A stretch of 30,827 nucleotides of DNA from Fragilaria radians. Its lineage: Eukaryota > Bacillariophyta > Fragilariophyceae > Fragilariales > Fragilariaceae. A program made the translations under genes and the position numbers. Under the pieces are notes generated by a model. It was not told the origin of the DNA, made no database searches, and worked only from the letters and a program-made list of their open reading frames with translations. This document shows, one piece after another, positions 1-9,884 of this stretch; positions within the stretch are counted from its first letter, which is position 1; the number at the start of each line of letters is the position of its first letter. The DNA lies in contig CAAAJI010000050.1 in assembly GCA_900642245.1 (NCBI GenBank), forward strand, positions 76,010-106,836, written 5' to 3'.

Positions 1-312
1 TTTGTGGATTACTACTGTACTATCCACTTCTCTACTACCATGTATTCAAGACAAGGAAGGACTACTGTACCCGGTTTCACAGGGATGTGATTAAAAACTC
101 GATTCATTCACATACTCTTCAGTATGATGGGCGTAGAAAGTAACACAAGTTCCGGAAACTCGATTCACATTTCGGTAATTCTGTGGATTCATAAAATCCG
201 ATTCATATCATTTCTCATCGACATGAGTATCCTCCACAATGAACCGTAGATTGAGTCAACACCATCAACTAATACATCGATAATGGTTAGATGAGAATTT
301 TGATGACACAAG
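1..312. other. AT-rich stretch without a recognised gene
   Basis: No convincing coding sequence is seen. Short pieces recur elsewhere: the first 30 or so bases (a motif with 'ctgtactatccac') reappear at about 23333-23365, and the stretch around 290-330 (with 'ttttgatgacacaag') reappears at about 23379-23410. The left edge is therefore probably part of the same dispersed repeat as 23333-23780. Confidence 0.5.
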
Positions 313-740
313 CTAGCAACGTCTACGATTCGGCTCAACTTCAATATCACTGTCTTCGCCCTCGTCTTCATTGTCTTCATTGATTCGAAGAATCTCACCG
401 AGAAAGCCATCTCTCAGAATACTCCTTCCTTCCGCAATAGCTCGTGGTGATAGAACACTCACAATCTTCGTAACAATAGTTTTGTCGAAGCTGTTGAGAA
501 AATCCTCCAGAATCATATAGATGTGTATGAGGACAAAGAGAAGCATTTTGTTTCATTGCATTGAGTTCTTGCTCAACAGCATAGACCGAACTATTGTTAC
601 GGGGTTTTTAGAATTTTGCATAGCCTTTCAGAAAAAAGGCGGGAGTATCCTGAGAGATGGTTTTCTCAGTGAGATCCTTGTTTTAAAATGAAGAGAATGA
701 GGACCAGGGCGATGACGATGATATTGAAGACGGTTGGTGG
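313..740. repeat. Head-to-head inverted duplication of a short acidic coding-like segment
   Basis: The minus strand of 313-495 and the plus strand of about 580-740 are imperfect copies of each other, separated by a spacer of roughly 85 bases. The minus-strand arm encodes a peptide running through SILRDGFLGEIL into an acidic run (NEDNEDEGEDSDIEVE). The plus-strand arm encodes SILRDGFLSEIL followed by a stop and a similar acidic run. Both arms share the 'actattgttacg' start. The spacer (minus strand, about 495-580) also resembles the plus strand of 23640-23760. No protein family was recognised. Both arms look like decayed coding sequence rather than live genes. Confidence 0.6.
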
Positions 741-1510
741 TTGTTCCTCCAAGTATGAATTGTAGTTCAATGATGGTTCACTACTTAAAGTACAATGTAT
801 ATTCTAGTCCAAACTTATATTTAGCTTTAGAACAGATTGTTTGAAAAGTTTATTGATAAATTAGAAAGCAAACAAACTGGAATCAGGATCGCGACACTTG
901 CAACAAAATAAAGATGAAAATGTTGGTCAAACAACAATGTCGATCAATTCCTTGAAAGATTTGGCAAATAAGTGCAAGATGAACGAATGTGTAAGTCTCC
1001 AAGTGCTCCAAGACCATGCTTGTAAAGCCGAAGCATGCAAAGGAATTAAATGATCTAACAATTCTGTGCAGAAGTCGGAAAAGTTACTTTATTTGATTAC
1101 ATTTTCAAGACCTGGTATCGGCATAGTTTGGAGAATCAGAAATGTTATTTAGGGGCTGAAACAATTCTCAACTCAAATACTGTTGGTCAAGAAATCTATT
1201 CTTGACATACAAGCATTCTCTTTGAAACTAAATCCATTAATATAATGTAAAAATTGGACTTGAACTATAACAATCTTTGTGGGAATGACTTAGATGTGGA
1301 ATTAAAAACAAGAATTAGTGTCATTGGATTTGTCATTTACATTCTTTTCTTCTGTTGTCCAGAGATTCAAAGAGGATAAACTTATTCTCAAATTTTGGTT
1401 TGGCAACAAGTTATTTCCTGTAGATCACTTTATTAGTCAAGGCTGGAGTCATTGAAGCCATAATAGCAATGGCTATGCATAAAAAGGATATCCACAAATG
1501 TGCTCTAATT
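740..1510 (+). repeat. Block X, first copy (unidentified decayed segment)
   Basis: This segment is repeated in direct orientation at 3712-4640, from the 'gttgttcc...aattg.agttcaatgatggttcacta' region through 'ggcaacaagttatttcctgtagatcact' to the 'cataatagcaatggct' end. The second copy has about 130 extra bases after its 'tggaatcaggat' stretch. Frames are broken in both, although short stretches look protein-like (for example INSLK.LANKCKMNECVSL and KLILKFWFGNKLFPVDHF). Part of it, the LNYNNL...LKTRIS stretch near 1258-1318, weakly matches LDLSNI...LKPRIS at about 9960-10020. Block X therefore probably precedes the piggyBac remnant in the other units too. Function unknown. Confidence 0.6.
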
Positions 1511-1737
1511 TTTCTGCCTTCGAAAAAAGATAATAGCTTTTTTTTGCACATATCTATTTTCCTTGTCTATTGTCAACCATTGACTTGGGACCAAGTTTCT
1601 GAAGACTAATAATATTTTCAATACTCAGGTTAGCTCTAGAATGATTTTTGGATGAGAAAAATAAGTATACTCTAAGCATTTATCCAAGGCTTCCTTCAGA
1701 TGATTTCATTTGTATGTTGCTTCTGTTAGAAGGTATT

Positions 1738-1773
1738 GTGGTGACTGTGGTGACTGTGGTGACTGTGATTACT
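1738..1773 (+). repeat. Short 9-base tandem repeat (GTGGTGACT)
   Basis: Three perfect GTGGTGACT units are followed by a variant, GTGATTACT. The repeat lies in the part of the piggyBac-containing unit where the other two copies have a single GTGGTGACT-like (or near) unit (about 10702-10716 and 14713-14725). It is a small local expansion specific to this copy. Confidence 0.8.
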
Positions 1774-1799
1774 ATGGAAATACTTAGGCCTTAAGTTGT

Positions 1800-2723
1800 A
1801 CCATTTTTTGTTGACAAATAGAATGATCCTGCTCCAGAAAACATATCTTCACCTCCAAACAATAATAATCTTGATTCGTAGAGCCCATGTGTGTATTTGT
1901 CTGGAGTTTGTGAGCGTCAGAAAAGGATCAAACAGCCTGCTGACTTAATGCAGAAGCGTTGAACCAAGGTTGCACTCTGTTTGGGATACTTCTTATACTT
2001 CTTTCCAAACCATGGCATACAAAAAGTTGTAATTCCAGCAATAAATAACATGTTTCCCACTAAAGATCCTCTCAATTGAAATGAGTTCCTGTGATTCCTT
2101 GAAATTTTCTTGGTAATGGCTACAATCCAGCGAAATTTGTGTCATGACTTTTGGGCGATTGATCCGTGTGATATATTTATCGGCACACCCTGTTACTTTC
2201 ATTTGTATATGTCAAATCTAAGGTTTCAAACAAGCTTGAAGAATCTGACCTTTACATTAAAATCCTTACCCCTTTTTGTTATTCCTTCCATCCTGTGAAT
2301 GAGCTGACTGGAGCATTCAGTGCATGTCGCTTAGGAGATATCAATGTACCTGCCCGGAATATATGAGTGTACCTCAAAAGCCCCACCCAATGGAAAATGA
2401 GTATCATAAAGTTTGTTGTAGCATAAGTGAGATTATGTTTTCAATTGAACTTGTGGAAGAGATAGTTCCCCTGAAATTCCATCGCAAAAACGTCATTCAA
2501 AGTGAAAAAACATTTTTTTACTGAATTCTTGTCACACTCAGGACTAGTGGTAATCATGGATTCAGGCTTCTGTGTCCTTGATGCACTCCTTGAGCTTGTT
2601 TCTATTGGTATCTTTTTATCTACTTTCTTACAACAAGGATGTTCTGGTCAAAATATATTCAGTCTTATGTGGAAATTGACATTTCTTCCTATTGACCATG
2701 CATTACAACCCATTTATATATAA
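1800..2723 (+). pseudogene. PiggyBac-type transposase remnant (DDE_Tnp_1_7-like), copy C
   Basis: Broken frames together read like a diatom piggyBac transposase. In order they give a VVIPA.NNMF stretch (about 2020-2060) and an M.TIQRNLCHDFWAIDPCDIF stretch (about 2110-2180, matching the family's 'TTIQG..RRDFW' region). Next come a YMS..RF stretch (about 2205-2230), VPQKPHPMENEYHKVCCS (about 2370-2430, matching the family's 'PRKPHPFGNEYHTICC'), FSIELVE, and IMDSGFCVLDALLEL (about 2555-2600, matching 'VMDSGFCVLKGIIEL'). Stops and frameshifts separate the blocks, so it is inactive. The segment between the YMS block and the YQCTCP.YM block is shortened relative to the family. It lies about 300 bases upstream of an LRR pseudogene. 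I matched it to the family by memory of conserved motifs, not by a search. Confidence 0.75.
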
Positions 2724-3019
2724 TAGAGTTTCATCAATTCTTCAACACTAGCATATTTAGAAATTCATTAGATAGACTAAATTGGAAAAGAAAATTTTAT
2801 AAATGTCATTCTTGAAGAAGATTTAATGTCAACCACGGAATTCCGTTGTTTGGTGTTTAAGCTCCTGTTTTAAATATGTAGCCAAATGCCTGATAGTCCC
2901 AGTAGGACTGCGTGGACATATACAATATTATCTCTTAACAACCATTCTTAGTGAGTACAAAAGTCTTTTTATGTGGTCTCAGTAACGCATGTCATTGGTT
3001 CAAAATCCGCAGCGTTCAC

Positions 3020-3267
3020 ATGAATTTCGACAAAGCTAGAAAGGTGCAATAATAATGGAGCTTTCATTTTGTGTTTATGAAATGACGGATGATGATTGTG
3101 AGAAATTACAAGAGATTCTTGGTAAGAAAACTTCGTTTAAATGCTTGACATGTACACTATTTCAAAGCAAGGTAATAACTGCAGTTGGAAATGCATTGAA
3201 AGTGAACTCATCCTTGACTTCACTGAAAATTGGACATGTTGTCATCACTAATGCCTATATCTTGTAA
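3020..3267 (+). pseudogene. Truncated LRR protein pseudogene
   Basis: This is a copy of the start of the LRR gene at 16736. The ATG at 3020 opens M.F.KARK as in that gene, then reads into a stop because about 31 bases are missing. The frame recovers at 3055 and encodes ELSF..YEMTDDDCEKLQEI and one LRR unit ending ALKVNSSLTSLKI. After the bases 'atcac' at 3244-3248 the sequence jumps to what lies downstream of the intact gene (17726 onward), so about 738 bases carrying the LRR body are absent. The frame stops at 3265-3267. It encodes at most 70 residues with a single LRR, so a working product is unlikely. Confidence 0.85.
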
Positions 3268-3640
3268 GGCAACGCGTAGCCTTTACAATAAATTACCTTA
3301 TCCTATTATTCTCTATTTATAACATGGATCACTTTCCAAGAATCATAGGCCCTCCTCATGCTATTACTTGTCCACATTTCTTGGTACGCGAATCTTTATC
3401 CTTGTCATCTGCCCTTACAATATTATTTTGATTAAAGTGTCCTTAGTATGCTCAAAGATAAGCAATATCTATCGTCATTATGCAGATTACAGATACCTGA
3501 AAATGTTGTCTCAGCCATGAAAATCAATATACAAAAGCCTTCTTCATCTAACAAAGGAAGGAAGTAAAGCTAAATGAAAGCGCATGAAATATAAAAATAT
3601 TCTTTTTGCCTTGACTTATTGGCTCCAAATTTTTATAACA
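3268..3640 (+). repeat. Downstream flank of the LRR pseudogene, repeated after the LRR gene
   Basis: The sequence from about 3244 to 3640 matches about 17726-18125 in direct orientation (shared 'tattctctatttata', 'gatcactttccaagaatcatagg' and 'catctgccctta' stretches). It is probably 3' untranslated or flanking DNA of the LRR gene family. No coding sequence was seen. Confidence 0.75.
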
Positions 3641-3711
3641 CTAATACTTTCAAAATAACCTTATTGCTAACCTAAATCAGGTTTGAAAAAGGGGGATACA
3701 TGAATTCATAG

Positions 3712-4640
3712 GTTGTTCCTTCTGGTATAAATTGAAGTTCAAATGATGGTTCACTACTAAAAAATACAATACATTTTCTAGTGCAAAGTTCTAGATAGCT
3801 TTAGAGCAAGATATTTGAAAAGTTAATTGATAGATTAGATAGCGAGTCTGACCTTTAGCTATGAACAAACTGGAATCAGGATGGCAACGCTTAAATCATA
3901 AAATAGTGTTGTTGATTGTTTGATAATGAATAAATAGAGCAATATCATATTGCTGAATTGAAGGATCATACTTTTAGCTTGAAGACTACAAAAAATGTCG
4001 TGGATTATTGATTTGTTAAGTACTTGCAACAAAATAAAGCTGAAAATTATGGTCAAACAACAATGTCGATCAATTCCTTGAAAGCTTTGGCAAATAAGTG
4101 CAAGATGAACGAATGTGTAAGTCTCGCAGCATTCCAAGATCATGCTTGTAAAGCCGAAGCATGCGATGGAAAAAATTGATCTTAGAGCAGAGACAATTCT
4201 GTGCAGGAGTCGGAAAGTTACTTTATTGGATTACAACATTTTCAAGACCTGATATCGGCATAGATTGGAGAATCAGCAATATTTTTAGGTGCTGAAACAA
4301 TTCTCAACTCAAATACTTTTGGTCAAGAAATCTATTCTTGACATCAAGGCACTATGTTTGAAATGAATCCATTATTATAAAGAAAAAATTGGACTATAAC
4401 AATCTTTGTAGCAGTGACTTATGTGGAATTAGAGGCAAGAATTAGTGTTATTGGATTTGTCATTTACTCTCTTTTCTGCTGTCGTTCAGAGGGACAATGA
4501 GGATAAACTTATTCTCAAATTTTGGTTTGGCAACAAGTTATTTCCTGTAGATCACTTCATTAGTCAAGACTGAAGTCATTGAAGCCATAATAGCAATGGC
4601 TTTGCATAAAAAGGATGTACAAAAATGTGCCCTATTTTTT
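3712..4640 (+). repeat. Block X, second copy
   Basis: Direct repeat of 740-1510, with an insertion of about 130 bases (about 3893-4022) relative to it. Reading frames are broken. It follows the LRR pseudogene's flank, so the order X - piggyBac - LRR - X suggests the start of another, truncated repeat unit. Beyond about 4640 the match stops. Confidence 0.6.
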
Positions 4641-5263
4641 GCCTTGGAAAAATGATAATTGTGATCTTTAAACCCAATTCTGCTTACTGCCTCCATAGAG
4701 AATCCTTTTTCTGAAGTCGCTACAGATCAATCATTCTCAAATTGTAACATTGTGGCTGGCATTTCACTGTCTGACTTTAATATGTCTTTACAGAAGACAT
4801 ATAGGTTCAATGCATTCTTGACATTTCTTAATTCAAATCTATATTCTAATTCTACCAATCCAAAGACTATTGAGTTCAAAGCAACATCAACAATATCACT
4901 TCTAATTGTGTTTCTTGAGTTATCACTTCTTTAATTCTTCTTCTTTCTCTTAATAAATCAAATTCAAATGTTAATGCATTTTTCAAGAATAGTATATTAT
5001 TGTATCTTCACCCCTTTGTTCCTGATCTTACAACAATTTGTAATCTGTAGAATTGTGAATCATGTTGCCCACACCTGCCCACTCAATCAAGACTATCATG
5101 AAAAAATAAGCTCAATTCTTCTCGTATTGCATACACTCTGGATGAGTTTTCTTTATTCAATAATCATTGCTACACAAAAGTTATCTGCAATATCCTTAAA
5201 ATTTCAACATTTGACCAGTGAACTGTTGTTCATCAGCCATACATCAGCCTATGTCTGTTGATT
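4641..5263. other. No gene recognised
   Basis: AT-rich sequence with short open frames on the plus strand at about 4752-4934 and 4968-5261. Their composition (hydrophobic, no recognisable motif, no repeated homologue in the window) does not support calling them genes. Confidence 0.5.
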
Positions 5264-5618
5264 TCAAGCATAGTTCCAACTCAATGACGCATCCTGTATC
5301 TCTGGATCTTTATTCCTCACCAACTTTTCTGCCTTTTTCACATTATTCATCAAAAAGGAGTAGATGCAGGGTTCAATTTTGAAAGATTTTCACCAAAATA
5401 GGAGTAGATGCAGGGTTCAATTTTGAAGGCCTCTCTCAAGGTAATGAAGATCTATCATACACCATGATTTTATTCCTAAACCACTTAATTACGTCAAATA
5501 AAAGCTCATCATTTACATACCTAGCAAAAATTGAATTAGTGACACCGTGTAGTTTAAATCCACAATGCACTTCAACTCTGTACCTTCTTCCCCAGAACTT
5601 AGGATCTTCATCATTAAG
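5264..5618 (-). pseudogene. Broken minus-strand coding remnant, family unknown
   Basis: Read on the minus strand, 5616 down to 5436 is open without a start codon and encodes a protein-like stretch including DEDPKFWGRRYRVEVHCGF and VNDELLFDVIKWFRNKI before a stop. A neighbouring frame then carries REAFKIEPCIYS and, after a local duplication, SFLMNNVKKAEKLVRNKD up to a stop at 5264-5266. A 27-base sequence duplicated with a 44-base period (5357-5427) lies between and shifts the frame. Charged, non-repetitive composition suggests a former exon. Minus-strand sequence above 5620 also has a short protein-like piece (VKVERPRKSQLEVL). I do not recognise the family. Confidence 0.5.
5357..5427 (+). repeat. 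27-base direct repeat, 44-base period
   Basis: The same 27 bases, starting 'ggagtagatgcaggg', occur at 5357-5383 and 5401-5427. The period of 44 is not a multiple of three, so the duplication shifts the frame of the minus-strand coding remnant in which it lies. Confidence 0.95.
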
Positions 5619-6358
5619 TTAAGCCTTGGTTAAGAACTTCCAACTGACTCTTTCTTGGCCGCTCAACCTTCACTTAGAAAGAGAACACATACCACAATAT
5701 TACTCTTCCTTTAAATAAAAGAAATCTAAGGAAAAGTAAAGACTGCAATGCATCAATCAGAACTAGTGCAAAAGACTATGGTGTTATCAGGACCCTTCTG
5801 TGTGCTCAAACATATTTTCACTAGAAATTGTACTGTAGCAAAGTAGAGCTCATCAAATATTTGATGGCGGTGTGATGATTTTAACAGTGAAGACTAACGG
5901 TACCAACTCACTTAAAAAAACAATGAAAAAAAACGCGAGCACCTTAAGATTGACGTTTTCACTTATAGAGAATACCATTTTGTCAATGTGTCAAATCACC
6001 ATTCTTTGGCAATACCCACCTTTCTAAATAGAAAACCCTTTGATCGAAAGGCCTTACTAAGGAAAACATTTACCAAATGACATATTTGGAAAGAGAACTT
6101 TTAACTTCCAAACTTCATATTTCCATTTGATTCTATTGCCTCCATACACACCATTGTGCTAAGGACAAATTGGTAAATATAACAAACCTGCATGAGTTTA
6201 TGTAATATACTGCCTGGCCGATCGGAGAAGAGAAATTTCTAATGTTTCATATCGATGTATTAGGGCAAAATGTATATCAATCAAATGGAACAGTTAGGTA
6301 GTTTTCTACGGCCACATATATGCATTACCTGCTTTGAAATCTCGTTACGGCATATTGG
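5619..6358. other. Upstream region of the DUF6824 gene
   Basis: No gene is visible. The region is AT-rich and must contain the promoter of the gene starting at 6359. No clear TATA box or repeated operator was found. Faint minus-strand coding traces near 5620-5700 may belong to the remnant at 5264-5618. Confidence 0.5.
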
Positions 6359-8269
6359 ATGTATAAATTTTCCACATTCAATTTCAAAATACCACAATCC
6401 CTCATGAAAGATAAACAAAAGAATGACATCCTCGCAAGTAAAACCTCGACAACGCAACAGAGAGACTTTTCAAAAACTGCAAATGACACTTGTGAAGAAA
6501 ATTTGGTATATCTTCGCATTTGGTCGATTGGAAATAGTCTTCCTTCAAACTATCAGGCAAATGAACTACTTCTCCCCCATTCAATAATCGTTCAATCTCT
6601 TTCGCAAGACTACTGTGTGACTTGCATAGTCTCTAAGGTATGGAAGTGGCATAGGATTCAAGAAGAAATAGCGTCGACCTTAAAGCAACATTTGGGATGT
6701 GTCCCCCTTAAACTGCCCCAGAACTCATTCCACTTATCTTACTTCTATCATTGCAGCAAAGACGAATCGCTGCCACAATCAATACCACTTCCAACCTTAC
6801 CCAAACGTGATGTAAACAAGATTTCAGAAGACGATTCTAGCATAGTCGACCCAATCGAAAAGTGCATAAAAATTGAAGGGGATTGTCCATCGTTGCCGTC
6901 TATTAAACTTTACCCTATACACCATCGAATGGACTTTTGGAATGCAATCAATCCTTATGAAAGTATCGGGAGTAATGTCAAATGGTCCGTAGATATGGTT
7001 GTCCTTTGTTCACCGTCCGAACCATTGAGACGAATCCAACAATATGGTCAGAATTCACATAAATTTTGTTTCAGTGGCTCGATCCCAATGAAAGTTGAGG
7101 ATACTGTTGGAAAAAGAAAATATGTTGATAGTATTCATCCAGAACAAGACCTAGTCATCAATAGTACCAATAAGAAGGAAAAGGGAAAGAAACAACGCCG
7201 ACGAATTATCTGCAAATCTGCAAGTAATGTTGAAACGGAAGTGTTGGCAAAGCGCAATGATGAGCGCAATGATCATGGGGATAATAGAGGACTAATAGAA
7301 CCAAGGGCAACTGAGATACATGAGACTTCCAGATCAGATGTAATGGTTCCAAATGTAAAGGAAGAATCGAATGCTATCGATTGTAAGCTTCAAGGGGTTA
7401 AAGAATTAATTGCACTAAAAAATATGAAACAAATAACTGAGCTTTGTTCAACAAGGCGAAAAAATAGGGAACATGATGAGCAACATTCTAATTTGGAGTG
7501 CACGGTAACATCAAGCCATGCACTGCCGTCACTGGAAGATCATCCTTGCGGTCGACTTGATACAACCTCTATTCTAAATAAAGACAATAACAGTCTTGAG
7601 GTTGGAGAAGTTCCAGGATCAGTGTGCACTCAAAGTGAGGAATGTAGCTTAGGAACCAATGACAAGGAAGGGACAGTCATTCCTCTAGATCACCACAAAG
7701 GAAGAGATACCGATCCATCAGAGTCTTCAAGCATATCTAAACGTGTGCAAACGAAGAAAGATGGAAACGAAAAACATAATAAGACGCTGGCGAGTGTTCA
7801 ACATGATTTGAAAGCAACAACAAGACATTTCACAACAACTGCAAGTCATCATAACCCTGAAAGCGGAGCAAACGTTAAAATCAGTAAGGAAAAGAACAAA
7901 AAGGCGGCCACTGAACCTGCCTTTTTTATTCCCTACGATGTAATTTGTTATCCCAAACGAGCCGCTGTACAGAATATAGGGAATCGTCGACTGGAGATCT
8001 TGGTAGAAATGGCAGCGTCTCATTACAATGCTGCCATGGATAATGCAGCACGATCAGAGATGGTCAATTCAGTGGTCGCTATCATCCACGAGGCTGGGGG
8101 GAAATTTTTCCGTTGGTGTCAAGTTAGGGGATATGTAGTTGCCTCGCCATTTCTTGCTTGTCTTACAGTGCGAGAAAAGTTTGATGAAGCACTTGTCTTT
8201 AGAGGTCGTCCATCTCAAGAACGAAGTCTTTACCAAATTTTAAAAGTTCATGAGGATGCAAAAGTGTGA
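6359..8269 (+). CDS. Protein with C-terminal DUF6824-like domain, putative nuclear regulator
   Basis: Single-exon frame of 636 residues and the longest in the window. The C-terminal part (about residues 524-610) matches the pattern of DUF6824, a domain abundant in diatoms and other stramenopiles. It has an IPYDVI.YPKRA..QNIGNRR opening, then LEILVEMAASHY, ARSEMVNSVVAIIHEAGGKF and a closing V.SPFLACLTVREKFDEAL. The usual glycine-rich opening of the domain (DVL.GRG) is degenerate here. A basic cluster, KKEKGKKQRRR (residues 272-282), could be a nuclear localisation signal. The N-terminal 500 residues are polar, low in motifs and probably disordered. I know no proven function for DUF6824; a regulatory, DNA-binding role is inference. 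The first ATG is used; a second at 6404 is possible. A partial second copy follows the gap at 12783 and a decayed one lies near 26100. Confidence 0.75.
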   Translation: MYKFSTFNFKIPQSLMKDKQKNDILASKTSTTQQRDFSKTANDTCEENLVYLRIWSIGNSLPSNYQANELLLPHSIIVQSLSQDYCVTCIVSKVWKWHRIQEEIASTLKQHLGCVPLKLPQNSFHLSYFYHCSKDESLPQSIPLPTLPKRDVNKISEDDSSIVDPIEKCIKIEGDCPSLPSIKLYPIHHRMDFWNAINPYESIGSNVKWSVDMVVLCSPSEPLRRIQQYGQNSHKFCFSGSIPMKVEDTVGKRKYVDSIHPEQDLVINSTNKKEKGKKQRRRIICKSASNVETEVLAKRNDERNDHGDNRGLIEPRATEIHETSRSDVMVPNVKEESNAIDCKLQGVKELIALKNMKQITELCSTRRKNREHDEQHSNLECTVTSSHALPSLEDHPCGRLDTTSILNKDNNSLEVGEVPGSVCTQSEECSLGTNDKEGTVIPLDHHKGRDTDPSESSSISKRVQTKKDGNEKHNKTLASVQHDLKATTRHFTTTASHHNPESGANVKISKEKNKKAATEPAFFIPYDVICYPKRAAVQNIGNRRLEILVEMAASHYNAAMDNAARSEMVNSVVAIIHEAGGKFFRWCQVRGYVVASPFLACLTVREKFDEALVFRGRPSQERSLYQILKVHEDAKV

Positions 8270-8654
8270 GGGATACAGATAAAGGATAGAATCATTCATA
8301 TTGGATTTGGTAACCATACGTAATGCCTTTATATGACACTGTGTCAAATCTTCGGTAGAGTTTTGTCTAATTTAAACTTTATTGTGAAACCTTGATGAAA
8401 GCTCAAATTCATTTTCAGCATTCTGAAGTGTATCAGTACACTCAATTGTGCAATTTAGCATTTCCAAGTGGATTGATTCTTTCTTTTATGATTTCAAGAT
8501 ATGAAAACACTTTGTCTCATACTCAGGAAATATAAGTAGCAATCCTGATGAATACCCCAGAATTTTCTTGCATTACTTTGTAACAATCACTACTTGACTT
8601 CATGTTAAGTATCTACAAACAAAGATTGAGCTCATCTCTAGTTTTTGTCCCTGG

Positions 8655-9730
8655 TCAGCTTCTCCATCAATGACAATTGAAGATTATCTTCCGATTTTAA
8701 ATTGTACAAGAAAATTGTACAAGATTTGTTCATGAATTGTTGGAAGCACGTCTTGATTTTGAATAAGAAAAGTACTTCTAGCTAATGGATAATGGTTTTC
8801 CCAAGTTACTTCTCATCATCTACGTTTGTCATATCTAGTTATCCGTGTAGCGTTCTACTTCTTGATTTATTCAATGACAATTTTGTCAGAGTATGCCATT
8901 TACATGGTGAGTAAGATGATCCTGATGTAATTATTTGTGTCACCTTTAGATGCAAGTGTATTCTTCTCATTGACTTGAGTATGTCATTTCATTGCTTTCT
9001 TGTATGTACATTTGGTTGAACACGTATATCTTTGATTTGTGATGCTCTAGCATGCATATTTTCTTTAGGTTTCGTGATAAAAAATTTGAGGGGCATTCAC
9101 TGCACATGATGGCAAAAACAATTACATTGGCGCCTTGATAGCGGATACCTTCTTATTGTGGTTACTTATACAGATTGTAAGTCATGAAGTCTACAGGTGC
9201 ATCGCTGCTCTCTAGTCATTGTTATGATAGATCTGGAGGCTTCATGTTGCATGTCTTGGGGTGTATATGATCCATGTGTGTGTCCTCTGGAGCCATGCAT
9301 ACACACTAGCTCGCTTGTCTTCTAATCTTTTAGACCAAACTAACCCCTTTGTCTGAAGTGTGATTAAGTAGCATAAATATCTATATCAGCTAGTTTCTAA
9401 ACATAAAACCATATACATTGGTTTTTCGGTGCCTAATTCACTCTTTTCGTTGTGACTCAAAGCGAAAGTAAATCAGGAGCACAGTTGTTCTATGACATGT
9501 AGCTTTGAAAGGATGTGGACACCTTTCGGAGAACAACCAATGGCTTTTGAAGAATGAGAATTCAGAAATTCTGATACCTATTCAAACAGCTGCAGCCAAT
9601 AGTATCTCAGTATAGTGCCTTCCTCATCTATGATATCTTTCCAGAGTATACATCTGGCCTTTATCCTGGTACTTCTTACTGTCTTGAGAACTAAATTTCA
9701 CATTTTCCAGTGATCAAATGATTATGATAA
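8655..9730 (-). pseudogene. Decayed minus-strand gene of an unidentified family, copy A
   Basis: Two separated minus-strand blocks resemble blocks at 24290-25035 and 18945-19040. One (about 8655-8700) encodes LYNLKSEDNLQLSLMEKL, like LKNLASDDNLQSAW near 18950. The other (about 9570-9715) encodes KTV.....KARCILWKDI...E..IL, like KTVKRVTLKARNILWKEI near 24960. Stops and frame changes lie between them. About 300 bases (9255-9565) separate the blocks here but are missing from the 24290-25035 copy. No family was recognised. Confidence 0.5.
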
Positions 9731-9884
9731 CTTTAGAAAAATAATTGAAAAACATTTTATGTAAGGATGCTCAAACCTCACTATAAAATGATGCAATTAT
9801 CATAATAGTTCAATAAGAAGTCCGCAGTGACTTGGTACTAATTGTGTTCTAAACTGTAAGCAGTACACAACTACCTGGCTCATT

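Noticed and set aside
1738..1773. Possible CRISPR-like or regulatory array
   Set aside because: It is only a simple 9-base tandem repeat, with no spacers, in a decayed transposon-containing unit.
3859..4143. 94-residue hydrophobic minus-strand frame in block X
   Set aside because: The other copy of block X does not keep it open, and the plus-strand frames look more protein-like.
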